Numbered from the stretch's first letter, positions 19,401 through 26,918 are shown. The stretch: DNA of 35,590 nt from Flavobacteriales bacterium (GCA_947504275.1 CANNHA010000011.1:1-35590), one strand, 5' to 3'. Made by a program: numbers and translations. Notes: generated by a model not told the origin, from the sequence alone.

Positions 19401-20602
19401 TGGCCAGCCCTAAAAGACTTCACCTGAACATTGTGGTTGGTTTCTAAAAGGTATTTAGACACCTCCACCTCTCCATAAACATTTCCACCTGTGGTAACCC
19501 CATTGTAGTACCTCGGTTGATAATCTAGTTGAGTGTTTCCAGGGGATGACAAGGGAAATGTAGTGGCGTTATAATAATCTGGGAAATGCCCAACCGAGTG
19601 TGAAGCAATTTTTTGTCCTTTGCTCTTAACATACTCTACTTTATCCAATGAAATGGGATAAAAAGCGGTCATCCAAGAATCAGCAAAATACCTTGTTGTA
19701 ACATTGTACGTACTGTTTATGCCATGCGTTTGCTCATAATCCGCAAAAATGGCCATGCTATCCATGGCAGTTCTGCTATCGATATCGTGCGTAACCATTA
19801 CTACACCCGATTCACAATCCGGACAAGTATGCACGCGCACCGCATGATCAGTATGCTCCCGTATAATGTTGGTGACAAAAAAAACAAAAGTGTCTGTGGT
19901 AGGTTCAAAACCATTAGAATAGGTTCTATGTGCATTCAAATCGCTATTGATTAAATTGCGCATGACAACATCACGCAAATCTATACCTATCAAAAATGCA
20001 TGGCCCTCTCCATACTCATGGTGTATCACCGCAGCCAAGTTGTTCTCGTAATGGGCAAGTGTTTCCGAATTTCCAGATGGAGTATAAGATCTAATATTGA
20101 AGGCTGACGAAAAGGTATCTGAACTATCTGCTAAAGAAATCATTTGCTCCATGGGGTCATCTATTCGGTCAAAATACCCAAGCTCCTGATCAGTATGCCA
20201 ATACATCCGTTTCAAATCAGTATGAGTAGTATAGCTCGACACCCCAAACAAAGCATATAAATCAGGATCGCGCATCGATGATGCAATGAGCACCCCGCCG
20301 CCATTGACATATTGTATCAATTGATTCTTCTCAGCCGATGTAAAAGTTCCTGGTATAATCACAGGAGACAATAAGACAATGGGATATTGCAAAACAGAAT
20401 CAAGGACATTGCTCTCACGATAAGAAACACCCCCAACCTGCAACAAATGCCTGCATGAGCGAATTCTCGAAAGATTGGTCTCACTGTTCTTTATGGTCAA
20501 ATCCAATAGTCCGACTTGAACCTGTTGACCGAGAAGGGATGAAACATTGGTTGCAAATAGCAAGACGAATAAGACCCAACTAAGCTTCATTTTTAACTTC
20601 AT
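16418..20602 (-). CDS. Giant T9SS-secreted NodB-type polysaccharide deacetylase with MopE-type repeats
   Basis: Secreted mosaic protein of 1394 aa. Signal peptide at residues 1-25 ('WVLFVLLFATNVSS'). Residues ~28-250 look like a Rossmann/glutamine-amidotransferase-like domain ('LIQYVNGGGVLIASS'). Residues ~262-540 are a NodB-type deacetylase domain: metal/catalytic 'THDID' (271-275), 'HSVGH' with His335/His339, 'FRAGHLAFNP' and 'VLLIHPNRGY'. Residues 606-935 hold MopE-type Asp/Asn/Cys-rich repeats. They are followed by a beta-sandwich region and a C-terminal T9SS sorting domain ('SIYPNPTSTG' to 'LYLIDFGGERIRLQVVR'). NodB enzymes remove N- or O-acetyl groups from polysaccharides. Position 51 nt after the GT2 gene suggests it trims the polymer at the cell surface. 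The deacetylase call is by motif; substrate is inferred from context. Start could also be Met5. Confidence 0.85.
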   Translation of the reverse strand: MKLKMKLSWVLFVLLFATNVSSLLGQQVQVGLLDLTIKNSETNLSRIRSCRHLLQVGGVSYRESNVLDSVLQYPIVLLSPVIIPGTFTSAEKNQLIQYVNGGGVLIASSMRDPDLYALFGVSSYTTHTDLKRMYWHTDQELGYFDRIDDPMEQMISLADSSDTFSSAFNIRSYTPSGNSETLAHYENNLAAVIHHEYGEGHAFLIGIDLRDVVMRNLINSDLNAHRTYSNGFEPTTDTFVFFVTNIIREHTDHAVRVHTCPDCESGVVMVTHDIDSRTAMDSMAIFADYEQTHGINSTYNVTTRYFADSWMTAFYPISLDKVEYVKSKGQKIASHSVGHFPDYYNATTFPLSSPGNTQLDYQPRYYNGVTTGGNVYGEVEVSKYLLETNHNVQVKSFRAGHLAFNPRLPKALQDLGYLYNSTFSANDVLTNFPFFDIDELKFSGTQTNVLEIPMTISDASASIPFSQENYSSYAQNWMNITQKNLANNAPTVLLIHPNRGYKLLAEQQYVNGLGNDLKYMFLDDFGDFWRERIAAHIETETSNDTLYVTWVSFNAASSLSLVIDNVATLDAVRFFDGSGQEMVAESLLVNFGETRFCHFQYVQGTEVCNGLDDNNNGLVDEGLVYAQFEDQDQDGYGNGMMVQMACEALEGYVNNEEDCDDANTVVHPNNIEFCDSLDNDCNALVDDGLIYESYYQDIDEDGFGQSENAINACNQPFGFVPQEGDCNDWVFMINPSAVEICNDLDDNCNAVIDEGLVFETYYEDLDNDGAGNAEVVLIKCILPFGYVAQHGDCQDSNPNVNPNANEQCGNGIDDNCNGFIDEGCEVDLDDDGYTNLVDCNDDNPLVNPAATEVCNDLDDNCDGVTDENLAQFYYYADFDGDGYGTNSVGFVSCLIQEGFVLDNSDCDDEWASINPSMSEICGNEWDEDCDGFAIAGSYFPGVNPVLVSSSLYPSCTGNAVKSANLNTGAIVNLEGIQGRSIWFSFVSNYNNIRVGLSAATGNNRLLLFERVEGECMELKLIEHENTSGNQVLLSDDLQVGVEYWVAVQNISGVMNPSAKICFNHFVGSSVDHYYSNNTGIYTNVCNSFKASFKANASHYQFEVLSAQQNGVALLIEPWSYTTSGASSLVGRLGSILPVNQSGASIVYGMRVPVIYQVADAANNMETIVAQPTVLGSATLLSENTISLRLSDRCPKIKSLTSTIAPDRTVCGAVRYEWEFTEVLPVEGTTQIIPGGSNASVFFLSNVPSITTGKTYSVRVRAVHSSGSAGQWGTAYCLRVGTAGMVLQSENESGSNWSAESRVSSISIYPNPTSTGSFVLEYNGHRRGELIFALESATENESVQELVMRDVTGKVVFKTNVVLNGNVAEINFGDLESGLYLIDFGGERIRLQVVR
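17810..18787 (-). repeat. MopE-type metal-binding-like protein repeats (about 5.5 units)
   Basis: This part of the deacetylase gene encodes units built as 'E.C...DDNCNG..DEG' plus 'YY.D.D.DGYG' and 'DCND....NP.A'. They begin at Glu606 ('EVCNGLDDNNNG'), 'EFCDSLDNDCNA', 'EICNDLDDNCNA', 'EQCGNGIDDNCNG', 'EVCNDLDDNCDG' and end in a partial 'EICGNEWDEDCDG'. Full units are about 66 residues; the fourth is a short 45-residue version. The DxDxDG-like loops and paired cysteines resemble the MopE/MopRM repeats named after the Methylococcus copper protein, and they would suit Ca2+ or other metal binding and disulfide formation outside the cell. Metal identity is not known. Confidence 0.8.
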
Positions 20603-20653
20603 GACATTCCCTTTTAGGTAATCCTTCTACGACAAACTAATCCAACATGTTTC

Positions 20654-21961
20654 TTACAAATGCATTTTCTTTGCAAATGCCGATGATTTGGGAGGATTCC
20701 ATGGATCATTGTATGACTCTTTAAATATTAGTTCTTGTAGATAAGCCTTTGTTCTTACAAAACGAAGAAAGTAGCCAAAGTAAAGCACCATACCTGGCAA
20801 GTATGGCAAGAAATAGGCAATGGGTTCCTTTTGTGACAGGCGGAACGCAGAGAATATGATAAACTTCAAAAAATAATTAGCTGTGTAAAGCGCAAGGTTG
20901 GTCAGCAATATAAATGGCAATAAGGACGTGAAGTTTAATAAGATGTCAGCGATGTAGAAATACCATTTGAAGTTTAAAACCAAATTGTAAAAAATGTTCT
21001 CGATAAATGAAATAAAATTCAACCATGAAAAGTTTTTAGATGGCAAGAGAACATCAATGTGCTTGCGCAAGCGAAAGCGCACCAAACTCTTATCCCAACG
21101 CAGCCTTTGTTTGGCCAATTTGCGAAAAGTGTCGGGAGCTGATGTTTTACATACCGCTGTGGGTTCATATTTAACCTTGTAACCCATTTTCCTCAACTTT
21201 ACAGTAATATCACCATCCAATCCAGGCCCTACATCCCATCCACTTATTTTATCCAAGGCATCTCTTCTAAAAGCGCCAAAAGCACCGCTAATTACCCTGT
21301 AAATACCCAACTCACTGCTGGAAATACGACCTATGGAAATACTATCAAAATACTCGATGGCTTGAAAAGTAGCCACCAGTGAATCCTTGTAATTTCTTAC
21401 TTGAACATTTCCACCAACTCCACCTATCAAAGGATCCGTATAAAACAACTTAACAATGTTCTCCATCGCATCAGGACTATAAGAACAGTCCGCATCTAAA
21501 TGAACCACAAACTCACCCTTAGACAATCGCAAAGCTAAATTGGCAGCAGATGCCTTTCCTCCCCTCACTTCATTGCGCACAAACAGATCAATCATACCGT
21601 TCTTTTCCAAACTTCTGCAAATGCGCTCCGTATCGTCATCACTGCCATCATCAATAATGATCAATTCAAAGTTTTGATAGGTCTGCTGTTTCAGTGACTG
21701 AACCAATTTATAGATATGCTTGCCCTCATTTTTCCCGGGCACAATTATGGAAATCAATGGCATCCGTGTCCAAAACTCATAATGCGCTTTGGTAATCTTG
21801 TCCTTTCTAAATCTGTGCGTGAATCGCCACAATATGAGGACAAACAACTCGAATATGAAGAATCTTAAAAACTCAAATATTACAAAAAAATAGAAATAGC
21901 GAAAGAATTTACCTAAAGTGATAAACTGAACAAAATTGATAAAGTCATCAATGAAATTCAT
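20654..21961 (-). CDS. Membrane GT2 processive glycosyltransferase (polysaccharide synthase)
   Basis: Inner-membrane glycosyltransferase family 2 protein of 435 aa in the PgaC/hyaluronan/cellulose-synthase style. Hydrophobic N-terminal segments (about residues 8-50) are followed by the GT-A domain: 'ISIIVPGKNEG', UDP-binding 'IIDDGSDDD', the 'DAD' motif in 'VVHLDADCS', an acceptor-site aspartate in 'GPGLDGDITVKL', and 'QRLRW', the QxxRW signature of processive synthases. C-terminal membrane segments follow (about residues 300-425). Such enzymes polymerise one UDP-sugar, or a simple repeat, and push the chain across the membrane. The start overlaps the stop of the zinc-ribbon gene by 4 bp (ATGA). 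The sugar donor cannot be told from these motifs; a neighbouring deacetylase favours an acetylated or N-acetylhexosamine polymer. Confidence 0.9.
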   Translation of the reverse strand: MNFIDDFINFVQFITLGKFFRYFYFFVIFEFLRFFIFELFVLILWRFTHRFRKDKITKAHYEFWTRMPLISIIVPGKNEGKHIYKLVQSLKQQTYQNFELIIIDDGSDDDTERICRSLEKNGMIDLFVRNEVRGGKASAANLALRLSKGEFVVHLDADCSYSPDAMENIVKLFYTDPLIGGVGGNVQVRNYKDSLVATFQAIEYFDSISIGRISSSELGIYRVISGAFGAFRRDALDKISGWDVGPGLDGDITVKLRKMGYKVKYEPTAVCKTSAPDTFRKLAKQRLRWDKSLVRFRLRKHIDVLLPSKNFSWLNFISFIENIFYNLVLNFKWYFYIADILLNFTSLLPFILLTNLALYTANYFLKFIIFSAFRLSQKEPIAYFLPYLPGMVLYFGYFLRFVRTKAYLQELIFKESYNDPWNPPKSSAFAKKMHL

Positions 21962-23367
21962 TCACGATTCAATTTTTTGCGCATGTCTTTCATCAATTCA
22001 CCACTGCTCTTGCATTCGTTGTAATTGATAACAACCTGCTTCAAATCCATTTTAAAAGAATTATAGTTCTCAGAAATCAATTTCTGAATGAGTTTTGAAA
22101 CTGGCTCTGACTTCTCACCATCGATGACAACTTCGTTGGAATAGCGTTTTGTCCAGATAAAGTGGCCTTGATTATTGATGGTAACAAAATCCTTTAGTGT
22201 CATTTCACCTTTAATAATATCAGCCAATTCCCTGATTAAACTTTGTTTTTTAAACCCTCCAAAATGTGCACTGAACTCATTGATATTACCTATCGACAAA
22301 CCATTCAATACATGCTGCCAATCCGGTTGACTATTGGCATGAATAAAATCAAAATGCAATAAGATCTCAAATGTTTTCTCATCTTGAATTTCCTCCAATG
22401 CCAAATGTGGTTTCTCATCCAAGTCCGAGAGGCCTTCTGTAATGGCCAACCTACCTTTCTTGGTCAGTTTGTATGCGCTAATATTTCGAGCTTGCAAGTA
22501 CTGAACATCCGTATCGTGGGAGCAGTGCATGCACTTGGCCTTAACAAAAATATCTTGAAAGCGACTGTCGCATGAATTGCAATGATTCAAAACAGCGGGC
22601 TTGTCATAATCTACGCCCACGTGGTGCAAACTCTTGTTGCACTTGGGACAACTCAGGGCATCGGTATCTGCCTTTTGAAAATCAGAAATGGGTCCAATAT
22701 AGGCACAAGGAAAATGATGTATCAAATCCTCTCCATAAGTATTGGAAGAACTGCAATGCGGACAAACTTCTCTAAACAACAATAAACCAGCACTGCACTG
22801 ATTGCACAGATAAATTTTCTCGACAAAATCTGGCCAGATGTATCCGTTGAACTCTGCCCAATCCAATGCAGCCAATACCTCCGTCTCCTCATGCGGTTCA
22901 AAGGACATTGACACCGTGGGATAGGCATAACCGATAATGGAATATGGATCCAACACAGGTTCGATCACTTTGGTCTGTCTCGTATACATCAAATCCAACG
23001 CCTTCTTCATCACTATGCCATACTGGCCTGCTGGCACCTTGGATGTCAAATCCAATGAACGAACAAATATATCATTGGTCTTCAACTGCAATTGATCTTC
23101 ATCCACTGATCCATCAACAAAACCATCAATCAACATACCCAATACAGCAGGTGATTTAGAGGAATAACGCTGAATAAAAATAGGCTTTAAATACACCTCA
23201 GGTTGGTGATGCCGTCGGATAGCATATACCGTACTCCGGACAAAATCGACATTGGGAGAATCAACAATAACGGCATCATGACCCATCAAAAAAGGAAACG
23301 AATATCCGCTATCGGAAGTGATTTTCAAAACCAAGGTTTGGCCAATTTTAAAACTTTGGTAACTCAT
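21958..23367 (-). CDS. Multi-zinc-ribbon cytoplasmic protein, TackOD1-like
   Basis: Cytoplasmic protein of 469 aa without signal or membrane segment. Residues 1-150 have a pattern resembling a degenerate receiver domain ('GHDAVIVDSPNVDFVRSTVYAIRR'). Residues ~185-295 carry paired cysteines: 'CNQCSAGLLLFREVCPHC', 'CPKCNKSLHHVGVDYD', 'CNSC' and 'CMHC', i.e. tandem zinc ribbons. The 'LSCPKCN..L.HVGVDYDKP' segment resembles what I know as the TackOD1 domain, an output domain first described in thaumarchaeal signalling proteins and also annotated in bacteria. The C-terminal ~170 residues are helical and unrecognised. It sits between the HlyD-like and GT2 genes, 3 nt after the former and overlapping the latter. 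I infer a regulatory or assembly role for the synthase. TackOD1 naming is from memory and should be verified. Confidence 0.7.
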   Translation of the reverse strand: MSYQSFKIGQTLVLKITSDSGYSFPFLMGHDAVIVDSPNVDFVRSTVYAIRRHHQPEVYLKPIFIQRYSSKSPAVLGMLIDGFVDGSVDEDQLQLKTNDIFVRSLDLTSKVPAGQYGIVMKKALDLMYTRQTKVIEPVLDPYSIIGYAYPTVSMSFEPHEETEVLAALDWAEFNGYIWPDFVEKIYLCNQCSAGLLLFREVCPHCSSSNTYGEDLIHHFPCAYIGPISDFQKADTDALSCPKCNKSLHHVGVDYDKPAVLNHCNSCDSRFQDIFVKAKCMHCSHDTDVQYLQARNISAYKLTKKGRLAITEGLSDLDEKPHLALEEIQDEKTFEILLHFDFIHANSQPDWQHVLNGLSIGNINEFSAHFGGFKKQSLIRELADIIKGEMTLKDFVTINNQGHFIWTKRYSNEVVIDGEKSEPVSKLIQKLISENYNSFKMDLKQVVINYNECKSSGELMKDMRKKLNRE

Positions 23368-23370
23368 TTC

Positions 23371-24456
23371 TCAGTACTTGAATTTTTTGACCTGAACCCC
23401 CATCTTGTAAAAGTTCTTCCACTTAACGCCTTCAATTGAATCACTTGGGTAAATATCTCCCGCGACAGATCTGGTTGTTGGTTCAAATCGTTTCTGATAC
23501 TCCTCTGGCAATGGAATTGTCGAATAGTAAAAACGTTGCACGATGCCTTCCGATATCTCCCCATTTGGAAAAATCACTTCAAAGCGATCACCAACTTGAA
23601 AATGATCAATATCGGCCTGCTCAAAATATGCCCGCACAAACACAGGAGAGGTTCTGTGAATGGACATGGAAATTTCTGACTTCAAACAGGTCTCAAATGG
23701 ACGCGTATAGATCCTATTCACGCTTCCTTCAAATGGCGAAATATAAAATTTCAGTTTATTATCATCGCCACTACTGCGTCCTTCCGCTTCTGCAAGCATA
23801 GGTCGCTCCAAAGGAATGTCCACTCGCATGCTGTTCAACTTTGAAATGGTCAATTGATACTCCAAAATTTCACCTTCCAAGCGACTTTGCTCGGCGTCGA
23901 GTTTGGTAATATCGTTCAATTTATTTTGTAAATGTGATTGAGGAATTACCCCCAACTGAACTTGAGATTTGATGGTGGTTAGCTCACGCTGATAGGTCGT
24001 CATCAATTGCTGATTCTCAGCCACTTTCACCTTGTTCAAATTGATTTTTTGTTCCACCGAGATGAGCTCACGTTCAATCCAATCATTGTTGTTCTGCACT
24101 CTTCCTGTTGTGCTTACGCCCGACATACGCAGTTTCACATCACTATCACTTTCATCAGACGACTCAACATAACTGAACAAAGTATCTCCAATTTTTATAG
24201 TATCATCAACATTGACAAAATAATCAATGATTCGGCTGTCCTCTAATAAACGCACATTGACATTCTCGTAAAGAATGTGGCCATCTGCCTTAACATAAAA
24301 CAATCTGGAAAAGATGAAATATGCGATACTTCCCAATAGAATAAAAAACACAATGAAATAAATCATTCTATCCCATTGTCGTTTATTCTTAACCAATGTT
24401 TTCTCATTGATCACTCGAATATCAGAGCCTTGTCGTTTAAAATTTACACTTTTCAA
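23371..24456 (-). CDS. HlyD-like periplasmic adaptor (membrane fusion protein)
   Basis: Adaptor of 361 aa. A short charged cytoplasmic N-terminus precedes one membrane segment (about residues 31-52, 'MIYFIVFFILLGSIAYFIF'). The periplasmic part opens with a half-lipoyl-like strand pair ('VKADGHILYENVNVRLLEDSRI'), followed by a coiled coil at about residues 125-205 ('SVEQKINLNKVKVAENQQLMT'). The second lipoyl/beta-barrel half is 'ISPFEGSVNRIYTRPFETC', then 'VFVRAYFEQADIDHFQVGDRFEVIFPNGE'. HlyD proteins link an inner-membrane machine to a TolC-type channel. Here no ABC or RND pump is adjacent; the neighbours are a TolC-like gene (3 nt upstream) and the GT2 synthase, as in alginate Alg44, whose periplasmic part is also HlyD-like. 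Its partner is thus inferred to be the synthase. Confidence 0.85.
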   Translation of the reverse strand: MKSVNFKRQGSDIRVINEKTLVKNKRQWDRMIYFIVFFILLGSIAYFIFSRLFYVKADGHILYENVNVRLLEDSRIIDYFVNVDDTIKIGDTLFSYVESSDESDSDVKLRMSGVSTTGRVQNNNDWIERELISVEQKINLNKVKVAENQQLMTTYQRELTTIKSQVQLGVIPQSHLQNKLNDITKLDAEQSRLEGEILEYQLTISKLNSMRVDIPLERPMLAEAEGRSSGDDNKLKFYISPFEGSVNRIYTRPFETCLKSEISMSIHRTSPVFVRAYFEQADIDHFQVGDRFEVIFPNGEISEGIVQRFYYSTIPLPEEYQKRFEPTTRSVAGDIYPSDSIEGVKWKNFYKMGVQVKKFKY

Positions 24457-24459
24457 AGC

Positions 24460-26538
24460 TTATGGATTTATTTGTAAATAGGATTCAAAATCATGGATTG
24501 CAAATCGTTTGCTCTTCAGCCAAGGAGCCATTGCTTGCATATCCTTTTCCATGTCCTGACGCAATTTGTAATCTTTGGCGCTTAAAGCTATCGTGGCTTT
24601 ATCTCCAAAAACATTGAGTTCCTCTTCAGACCTTCTTTGTATGGCTTCCACCCCTGTTGTCTCGTAAGCCATCACCACAATTTCATCACTATTGTCTTTT
24701 AACACATTTAACACCTTTGTATCATAATACAACGGGATCGCAAAGCCCAATGAAACAGCTTTGGAATCTGCCCAATTGTGCAATTGAACAACCATCTGGG
24801 AATACCGTGACATCAAACTGTCTTTGTCCAGCTTGTAGGCTTCCATTGTATGCGGTTCGATGTCAATATGCACACCTGCCAACAATACTCCATTCAACTT
24901 TTTCCATACACTGTCCATTTTGGCTACAGCATCACCTTCCAACCATTGATTATGACCTATCAAGAGATGAACGGAGATATCCTTCTTTTGCAATTCATTG
25001 CACAGGGTTTTAAACCGTTGTACCTGCTCTGCTCCATTTCCTGCAGAAAGATATACCTCTTGTATACCCCACTGCAACAATTTTTCAGTAATGAACTCTG
25101 GCTCACGCTGAGCGATGGACTTGGACCACATGTACATATTCCGACTTCCTGTCAGCACCTTTTCCTCTGATTGAAATGAAATGGGTTCCTCATAAGGAGA
25201 CCATGATCGGATGTATTGCAGGACATTCTCCTCTGGCAACAGCCCATGAATATCACCCAACTTCAAATACAATTGCTGCTGAGCATCTAACTTTTCAATC
25301 TCTAAATTCCAAAGGTTTAACAGTACATTCAAAGCTTCCAGGGGCTGGAAATATTCAGTATTCACTTTGGCCTGCTCGCCAAAAGTCTCCAATTGTTGAC
25401 GCAATAAATCCTGCCTTCCCACAGCCACCGCATACTGCTTCAACTTGTATCTGTACTCATAAACAAGAGCAGAAACCTGTGTCCATTTCAACTCGGTTTG
25501 AACCTGCAATTGAGACTTGGCCTTCTGAAGTTTCAAAGAACTCAATGATTGATAATCCTTATTGAAAATCCTCAAAGGCACATTGGCGTTGAGTCCCATT
25601 GAAATGAATGCCCTATCCCTCATATTGTCTTGTAAGTCAAAATAGTTGTACTTAAAGCTGTAAGATAGCCCTACCTCATTGATCCAATGTTTTCGCCAAG
25701 CATCATTCTCCTCTTGCAGCATCAATTGGCGATCTTGCACCGGATGATTGTTGCAAAGCATTCTAAGGGCCTTGACATTGATATCAAACAAGGGCCAAGA
25801 ATTAGAAATATTTACAGAAGACGACTGTACCAATCCTTCCATGCCATCATTAAATCCGCGGTAGGTCTGAATTTGTCCATTGGTCTCCATCAATTGCTCG
25901 TAGACTTTATAGAGTTCATCATTCAATGCAGGATAAAGGGAAACAGCTTGCTTCAGTATGACAATCTCATCTTGTAAGACTTTCTTTTTCTTCTCCAAAA
26001 CCTGCACTTTTTGGGCATTGAACAAAAAGAGTACATTGTTTTTGCTCCAATAAGAAATACTCTGGTTGCGATTCTCCGTAGCAGTGAGCAATTCAATGTT
26101 CTTCTCATTAACCAGCGCCTTGGATTCAAAGCCATTGGCAACAAGCCCTCCAGCTAAGATGTCCCAATTGAAACCTGTAGTGGTCTTGGCCTTGTAAAAA
26201 AGATTTTCTTCTGATGGTTGTGGATCAAAGTTCTGTATAATATTTGTATTCCACGATAAACCATAATCAGCCCTAACAGCTTTGGATTTCTGGTTGTAAT
26301 ACTGTTCTATTTGCTGCAATATTTCAGGAGACTTGGCTGAATTCACGTCCGGCCACAGGGATGGAACAACTTCTAAATTCAAGACACTTAATTTAGGAAA
26401 TGGATTTGACGCATGTTGCAACCAAAGATTGCTCAATTGGTCAACGGCTGAGTTGGATGACCCAGGTTGCGCCAATGCAAAAAGAACTGACAAACAAGCC
26501 ATAAGACCCATTAAAACACTTTTCAAATTCCTTTTCAT
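24460..26538 (-). CDS. TolC-like outer-membrane channel fused to a GH18-like TIM-barrel domain
   Basis: Start chosen at the ATG at 26538, which gives a clean signal peptide ('MKRNLKSVLMGLMACLSVLFALAQ') and 692 aa; the track ORF adds 36 unlikely residues, and a -7-like element lies inside that extension. Residues ~30-460 are TolC-like: two halves of long amphipathic helices ('QKVQVLEKKKKVLQDEIVILKQA', 'LQKAKSQLQVQTELKWTQVSALVYEYRYKLKQ') alternating with barrel strands. Residues ~465-692 resemble a compact glycosidase-like TIM barrel: strand 'EVYLSAG', 'VHLLIGH', the GH18-like 'GVHIDIEP' with Asp559 and Glu561, 'LGFAIPLYY', 'IVVMAYET' and 'FAIHDFES'. TolC channels are normally stand-alone. First gene of the five-gene block, 3 nt before the adaptor. 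GH18 assignment is by strand pattern and needs a profile search. Confidence 0.8.
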   Translation of the reverse strand: MKRNLKSVLMGLMACLSVLFALAQPGSSNSAVDQLSNLWLQHASNPFPKLSVLNLEVVPSLWPDVNSAKSPEILQQIEQYYNQKSKAVRADYGLSWNTNIIQNFDPQPSEENLFYKAKTTTGFNWDILAGGLVANGFESKALVNEKNIELLTATENRNQSISYWSKNNVLFLFNAQKVQVLEKKKKVLQDEIVILKQAVSLYPALNDELYKVYEQLMETNGQIQTYRGFNDGMEGLVQSSSVNISNSWPLFDINVKALRMLCNNHPVQDRQLMLQEENDAWRKHWINEVGLSYSFKYNYFDLQDNMRDRAFISMGLNANVPLRIFNKDYQSLSSLKLQKAKSQLQVQTELKWTQVSALVYEYRYKLKQYAVAVGRQDLLRQQLETFGEQAKVNTEYFQPLEALNVLLNLWNLEIEKLDAQQQLYLKLGDIHGLLPEENVLQYIRSWSPYEEPISFQSEEKVLTGSRNMYMWSKSIAQREPEFITEKLLQWGIQEVYLSAGNGAEQVQRFKTLCNELQKKDISVHLLIGHNQWLEGDAVAKMDSVWKKLNGVLLAGVHIDIEPHTMEAYKLDKDSLMSRYSQMVVQLHNWADSKAVSLGFAIPLYYDTKVLNVLKDNSDEIVVMAYETTGVEAIQRRSEEELNVFGDKATIALSAKDYKLRQDMEKDMQAMAPWLKSKRFAIHDFESYLQINP

Positions 26539-26559
26539 TCCATGTTTACCAAAAGGTTT

Positions 26560-26568
26560 GCAAATAAA
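26560..26568 (-). promoter_or_regulatory. Possible -7 element of the exopolysaccharide operon
   Basis: The minus strand reads TTTATTTGC, one mismatch from TAnnTTTGC, 21 nt before the chosen ATG at 26538. That distance is close to those of the other candidates in this window (17-24 nt). A TTTTG about 26 nt upstream is a poor-spacing -33 candidate. The element lies within the N-terminal extension of the track ORF, supporting the shorter start. Confidence 0.35.
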
Positions 26569-26706
26569 GGTGACAATTCTCATTTTTATGTCATCAAAAC
26601 GTACATTTCTTCTTAATTTTTCGTTAATAATAATATTGTCTAACATAATCGTGTTCTCAACCTAGGGAAAGGTGATGGAGAAAGCGGAAAAGAGAAGAGT
26701 TGGTTT

Positions 26707-26770
26707 TCGCTTTGCGCACTGATCGGATTGTTGAAGAGCTTTGCATTTTTGTTGTATAAAGCAAAGCGCG
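26707..26770. repeat. Inverted repeat with CTTTGC words
   Basis: GCTTTGC at 26738-26744 pairs perfectly with GCAAAGC at 26761-26767 across a 16-nt AT-rich loop. A second left-hand copy, CGCTTTGCGC at 26709-26718, can also pair with GCAAAGCG. The inner sequence 'GCATTTTTGT' closely matches 'GCGTTTTTGT' in the inverted repeat at 16337-16387, so the two probably belong to one degenerate repeat type. They flank the five-gene exopolysaccharide block. Confidence 0.45.
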
Positions 26771-26918
26771 GAAAGGTTTCCCACCAATCTGCCTTCCACC
26801 ACAGCACGGTCATTAACAAGCAAAACCTTTTTGAGCCGAAAACTGAAAACGAAATTGAACATGTCAATGAGCCGATCTACTGCGGTGTCTTGGAAGATGG
26901 TCAATGATACCCCTCACC

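Noticed and set aside
23371-26538. Reading the HlyD-TolC pair as a conventional drug or protein efflux system
   Set aside because: No RND or ABC inner-membrane pump is adjacent, and the only inner-membrane enzyme in the block is a processive GT2.
26539-26646. Upstream start of the TolC-GH18-like gene given by the track
   Set aside because: The 36 extra residues are charged and place the signal peptide internally; a -7-like element falls inside them.
26640-26904. Two overlapping minus-strand ORFs (75 and 80 aa) in the intergenic region
   Set aside because: They overlap in different frames, lack start signals and recognisable domains; a decayed gene or repeat remnant cannot be excluded but is not supported.
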